Below the pieces are notes generated by a model. That model saw nothing but the letters and a program-made list of their open reading frames with translations, searched no databases and was not told where the DNA came from. A DNA stretch of 64,000 bases from Albidovulum sp. Its GTDB lineage: Bacteria; Pseudomonadota; Alphaproteobacteria; Rhodobacterales; Rhodobacteraceae. Below are positions 60,759-64,000 of this stretch, piece after piece. The DNA lies in the NCBI GenBank assembly GCA_028823855.1, contig JAPPFL010000055.1, positions 62,001 through 126,000 on the forward strand, given 5' to 3'. Numbering within the stretch: the first letter of the stretch is position 1; each line of letters begins with the position of its first letter. A program made the position numbers and the translations under genes.

Positions 60759-62093
60759 ATGGAATTCGGGACGGTCCGGCACATTAATTTGGCGCAGCGC
60801 ATCGCGGCGGTTGCGCTTACCGTATTCATTCGATCGCGGCTACCGTTTTCCAGCGACATAGGCGCGCTGGATTCGCTGAACATTGCCGAGTAGAACTGAA
60901 CGCTGGCGCGCAAATAGCGGCTGTGCAGCGGACGAGAGAATTGAATGGAAGAACACGAGGAACACCGGCAGGCGACGGCGGAGCGGTGCGCCCTTGAGCC
61001 GCTAGTATTTGCGGTTCAGGGATCCGCGACGGTGCGCTGCCGCAGCCTGGAATATTTCGAGGATTTCGCCAGACTAGGCATCGGTATGGAGACGGACGAC
61101 ATTCCGGTACAATTCGGGCTGGCGTTAAACGCCGCGGGACGACCGCTTGGCGTATACGACTTGCATGCCGGGGTCCGAAGAGCGACGAGGAAAGGCGTAC
61201 GCCAGATTTCAGGTCTGGACCGAGCCCGCGAGTTGGCGGATGCCTGCCCTCGGACACGGGTGATATATTTGTGCGAATGCACATTCGGTGAGTTTATCGA
61301 CAGTTCCCGGAAGCTTGAAGGCACTTCGATTTTTCAAGCTCGCCGTGCGGAACGGCATCGCGTACTTCGCGGCGACGGCAGTTCCGAGGATCTTTTCAGG
61401 CACATGGACAGGCAGCCGGTTTTGGCGAGCATGCGCCTCGACGTCGCCTCCGGCACTTGGCCGAGCAGGCGCAGACGGCGCACGGCGAATCTTGAACTAC
61501 GCGCCGCCAGGATAAAGCTAATGCCTTCCAAATCCGGCCGGCGAACACCCTATGAGTTCACTTCAGTTTATGCCAGGGAAGTAAAAAGAAACAAGCCGGT
61601 GCGCTGGCTGCTGATTACAAACGAGGGCCAAGCCGATGCTGAAACTGCAAAAAACGTCGTTGGATGGCATGCGATGAGCGGCGTCGCCGAAGAATTTTCC
61701 ACAGTGCTGGAAATCGGATTTCGCAGCGAACGGCTTTGGCCCGAATATATTGGCGATTTGAGATATGAGCTAGCACAGGCAGTGGAAACCTCCTTGGAAG
61801 TGTACAACCTGCAACGGCTTTCAAAGGCAAATCCGGAACTCCTTGCGATTGACGCGGTGACAGAGGTCGAGATTTTTGTGCTGCACGTGCTTTCGAATCG
61901 CATCAAGAAAGGCGCAAAGTTGGACATGAAGCTGAGCATCGCAGCCTTTCTAGTCAAAGCGGCTGGCTTGGTCGGATTTCATCCGAGCAATAGTCAGACC
62001 ATGCCGGGAACGGAAAGTGTGTGGCAGGGTTGGAAGCAACTGAAAACAGGCGTCGTTAGTTATAATGCAATGAAGAAGATGGATCGCTTGTGA
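60759..62093 (+). pseudogene. IS4/Tn5-type transposase, decayed (catalytic residues lost)
   Basis: A frame open from 60945 to 62093 (382 residues) follows the Tn5/IS4 transposase body plan: HRQATAERCALEPLVFAVQ, GLALNAAGRPLGVYDLHAGV, LDRARELADACPRTRVIYL, QPVLASMRLDV, LELRAARIKLMP, FTSVYAREVKRNKPVRWLLITN, VAEEFSTVLEIGFRSERL. The first catalytic Asp (family VVQDTT) reads VQGSAT and the second (VGDREGDIY) reads LCECTFGEF; only the Glu motif (EEF) remains. The N-terminal DNA-binding part survives from 60759 (FGTVRHINLAQRIAAVAL) in the same frame but ends in stops at 60891 and beyond. The frame being open so long despite active-site loss is notable. No terminal repeats seen. Confidence 0.7.
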
Positions 62094-62720
62094 GATGCGA
62101 GAATTTGGGACTTTGTCGATGCCAATAATTCAACTTTCCTATTTTCGCGGTATTTTGCGATTGTCGAAATTCCACGAAAAATACGTTCACGCATTGTCCG
62201 CGACAGAAATCCGGCGTAGACGGAATCGCGAGCGATTTGAACAGGCTAATTTAATCGCAAGTATTTTTGTCATTTCGGCATGGAACAGAGTACTTGGGGT
62301 CTGCCCGGATTGAATTTCTGCCGGACCGGTCGATTGGATTCCCATCCGCCAGGATTGCCTCGGCCGAAGCGAAAACAAAAGAGAGGTGGATTCTCAAAAC
62401 AATCCGTGAACCCCGAAAGGGGCGAGGCCTATGCCGACACTGCCGAATTCCTTGCGGAAAAGCGCAATTTTTGGCGAAACCTGCTTCTTCATTTCGGAGG
62501 AGTCGTGGCGCATTGCGTCAATTTCCAACCTTGAATCCTTCGATTCCAACTTAGCAGCGGATCGATAGCTGGCTGAGACCGCGGTACAAGTCGCGTGGCC
62601 GGGACATCAGAATTTGCGAATTCGACGGTAGAAAAATTTGAAAGCGGGAAGGTTGCAGGGAAACGAGCCGAACAAAATAGGTATGAGCCAAAATTGCATT
62701 CCTCCGAAAAATAGATTGAA
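62094..62720. other. Intergenic region, nothing recognised
   Basis: About 630 bases of lower GC content than the coding regions around it. No gene, repeat or RNA recognised. Confidence 0.4.
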
Positions 62721-63371
62721 TTGCGAACGCGACGAGCGGCCGCACCGAAGGATAAACGAGCTTTGAGGTTAAACTGCGAATTTCCGGCGGTAGTTCCCGG
62801 CCATAGAATAGGAATACTTGGCGGTTCATTCGATCCGCCGCATTCCGGTCATGTGCTTGTCACGCTTAGCGCATTGAAATGCTTCGGATTGGACCGTGTT
62901 TGGTGGCTTGTTTCTCCCGGCAATCCATTAAAGGCAAAACGACCGATAACCATCGAAAAGCGCATGGACGCGGCATTCCGCATCATGCGTCATCCCAAAG
63001 TCGATATTTCAAATTTCGAAGAACTCGTAGGAACAAGATATAGCTACCAGGCCGTGGCCTATATCAAGAACAGATATCCTAAAGCGAATTTCGTCTGGCT
63101 GATGGGGGCCGACAACATGTCGCAGTTGCACAAATGGAAGAATTGGGATTCGTTCGTTCGTAGTGTGCCCATGGGTGTATTCGCCAGACCAAAACAAAAT
63201 ATGCCCGCTCGGTTTTCGGTCGCGGCGGTTCGCTTCATGCGCTTCAGGCTGCCACAGGAGCTTTCCCGCACTCTCCCCGAACGCGAGCCGCCAGCATGGA
63301 CACTGGTTAATCTGCCGATGGACCGCACATCGTCTACGAAAATTAGACGCGAAGGGCGCTGGAACTTCTAG
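62721..63371 (+). CDS. nadD: Nicotinate-nucleotide adenylyltransferase NadD
   Basis: A protein of up to 216 residues that adenylates nicotinic acid mononucleotide in NAD synthesis. The nucleotidyltransferase signature GGSFDPPHSGH is at residues 34-44, then LVSPGNPLKAKRPI, FVWLMGADNMSQLHKWKNW, VFARP, and the final SSTKIRREGRW in place of the ISSTxIR motif. The start is uncertain: TTG 62721 is the first possible, TTG 62763 would shorten it by 14 residues. In many alphaproteobacteria nadD sits between proA and rsfS; neither is next to it here. Confidence 0.92.
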   Translation: MRTRRAAAPKDKRALRLNCEFPAVVPGHRIGILGGSFDPPHSGHVLVTLSALKCFGLDRVWWLVSPGNPLKAKRPITIEKRMDAAFRIMRHPKVDISNFEELVGTRYSYQAVAYIKNRYPKANFVWLMGADNMSQLHKWKNWDSFVRSVPMGVFARPKQNMPARFSVAAVRFMRFRLPQELSRTLPEREPPAWTLVNLPMDRTSSTKIRREGRWNF

Positions 63372-63404
63372 TTGCCGACCGCCGTCCGCAAGTTGCGGGA
63401 ACGC

Positions 63405-63722
63405 TTATGGGAAACTGAGCGTGAAAAATCTCGCCGGACGCTGCGCAACGATTAGTTCGAGATGGCGAGAGGCGAAACGATCGAAGTGAGGGGTCGTCAA
63501 GTGGGCATCAAAATCCTCGCGCGTATCGTACACTTCGTAAAACGCCACGACGTTCGGCTCGTCCGGCGAAAGTAGCACGTCAAATTGCCGGCAACCGGGC
63601 TCGTCCTGGACCGAGTGTTTGGAATCGTCTCGCGCAAGAGCTAGAAACTCTTCAATTTTGCCGTCCTTAACTTCAAATTCCGCCAGCACAACAAATGCTC
63701 CGCCGCTGTCACCATTCGCCAT
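63405..63722 (-). CDS. Antibiotic biosynthesis monooxygenase (ABM)-fold protein, YgiN-like
   Basis: A 105-residue dimeric alpha/beta-barrel protein of the ABM superfamily. Typical text is FVVLAEFEVKDGKIEEFLALA, EPGCRQFDVLLSPDEPNVVAFYEVYDTREDFDAHLTTPHF. Members act as quinol monooxygenases or small heme- or quinone-handling proteins; the exact role is not predictable. The ATG at 63722 follows GAGGG at good spacing; an ATG seven codons upstream overlaps more of the neighbouring gene. It overlaps the end of the upstream oxidoreductase gene by about 14 bases, so co-transcription is likely. Confidence 0.85.
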   Translation of the reverse strand: MANGDSGGAFVVLAEFEVKDGKIEEFLALARDDSKHSVQDEPGCRQFDVLLSPDEPNVVAFYEVYDTREDFDAHLTTPHFDRFASRHLELIVAQRPARFFTLSFP

Positions 63723-64000
63723 TTTTGAACCCTCTTCCTGCAATCGGGCCGCTCGCTAGCGCCTTTTTCGAAGCGACCATTTCTTTCCTTAGCCTAATCG
63801 CGTCGCTGTCGCGACCTAGTTCTACATCCGAATGGCGAACGACGCAGTCGCGTCCCACTGGATTTTTCAGCCGTGCGTTATGTGCCAGCCCGATCGGTAG
63901 AGCGTCAAGCGCGAGGCTTTTTTCCGCCGGAACCGCTCTCCCCCACACCGTATAGCCGCCTTCTCCGTCAAGTCGGGTTCCGGACGCTAGATCGGTTTTT
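63709..64000 (-). CDS. NAD(P)-dependent homoserine-dehydrogenase-like protein with SAF domain, C-terminal part only
   Basis: The frame runs in from the window edge on the minus strand. The visible 96 residues contain LDGEGGYTVWGRAVPAEKSLALDALPIGLAHNARLKNPVGRDCVVRHSDVEL when read in pieces. This is the SAF-domain end of a group of predicted NAD(P)-binding oxidoreductases annotated as homoserine-dehydrogenase-like. Their substrates are unknown. Only the C-terminus is present here. Confidence 0.7.
   Translation of the reverse strand, partial: KTDLASGTRLDGEGGYTVWGRAVPAEKSLALDALPIGLAHNARLKNPVGRDCVVRHSDVELGRDSDAIRLRKEMVASKKALASGPIAGRGFKNGEW

Noticed and set aside
1-64000. tRNA, rRNA, CRISPR arrays, prophage or toxin-antitoxin genes
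   Set aside because: Looked for T-loop words, spaced direct repeats and known protein motifs by eye on both strands; none was convincing.

Overview
The window reads as chromosome of an alphaproteobacterium. The evidence is an alphaproteobacterial EttA, TRAP (DctP/DctQ/DctM and TAXI) transporters, FadR-type GntR regulators, a CobN/CobO/CobW cobalamin set, and moderately GC-rich codon use. Coding density is unusually low: several stretches of 0.4 to 2 kb hold nothing recognisable. At least six genes are decayed (IS1634-, ISKra4- and IS4-type transposases, an SDR, a DctP and a GntR regulator). I infer a lineage undergoing gene loss, possibly host-associated, but the species cannot be named from sequence alone.

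Layout. (1) 1-2.6 kb: the end of a ribose/fructose-type sugar ABC importer (permease, ATPase) and an AGE-family sugar epimerase/isomerase. (2) 3.5-10.5 kb, minus strand: cobW-cobN-cobO-cobQ, the late cobalamin genes. (3) 10.5-18.8 kb: about 2 kb without genes, then a plus-strand operon of a GntR regulator, a PotD-like binding protein, a mandelate-racemase-type enolase, a PotA/B/C-type ABC importer and a truncated SDR. (4) 18.85-29.3 kb: corrin-ring genes cobK, cbiD (minus), cobA, cobB (plus) and cobM, cbiG-cobJ fusion, cobI, cobL, cobH, cbiX (minus). Together with (2) these cover nearly the whole route from uroporphyrinogen III to cobyric acid. They carry early-cobalt ('anaerobic') marker enzymes alongside a CobN subunit of the late chelatase. 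(5) 29.5-32.2 kb: ettA and a small secreted lectin-like protein. (6) 32.8-34.6 kb: a broken ISKra4-type insertion sequence with 9-bp target duplications. (7) 34.8-36.8 kb: a decayed dctP/gntR pair. (8) 37.5-47 kb: a TRAP-linked catabolic operon (dctP, GST, dctQ, dctM, aldehyde dehydrogenase, GST, SDR, then an OsmC-like protein) divergent from an intact gntR. (9) 47-56 kb: two FGly sulfatases, an alkylsulfatase-like metallo-beta-lactamase protein and a TAXI-type TRAP transporter. (10) 57-64 kb: a two-subunit molybdenum hydroxylase, a decayed IS4-type transposase, nadD, a small monooxygenase-fold protein and the end of a SAF-domain oxidoreductase.

The most interesting non-gene signal is a palindrome, consensus TTTGGGATCCCAAA. 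It occurs in two or three copies in front of dctP/gntR (intact pair), in front of the decayed dctP/gntR pair, between sulfatase 1 and the alkylsulfatase-like gene, and in front of the TAXI binding protein. In the two dctP/gntR regions the spacing between copies is the same (73 then 63 bp). I infer a GntR-controlled regulon for uptake and breakdown of an organic acid or organosulfate, plus a second, dying copy of its regulatory head.
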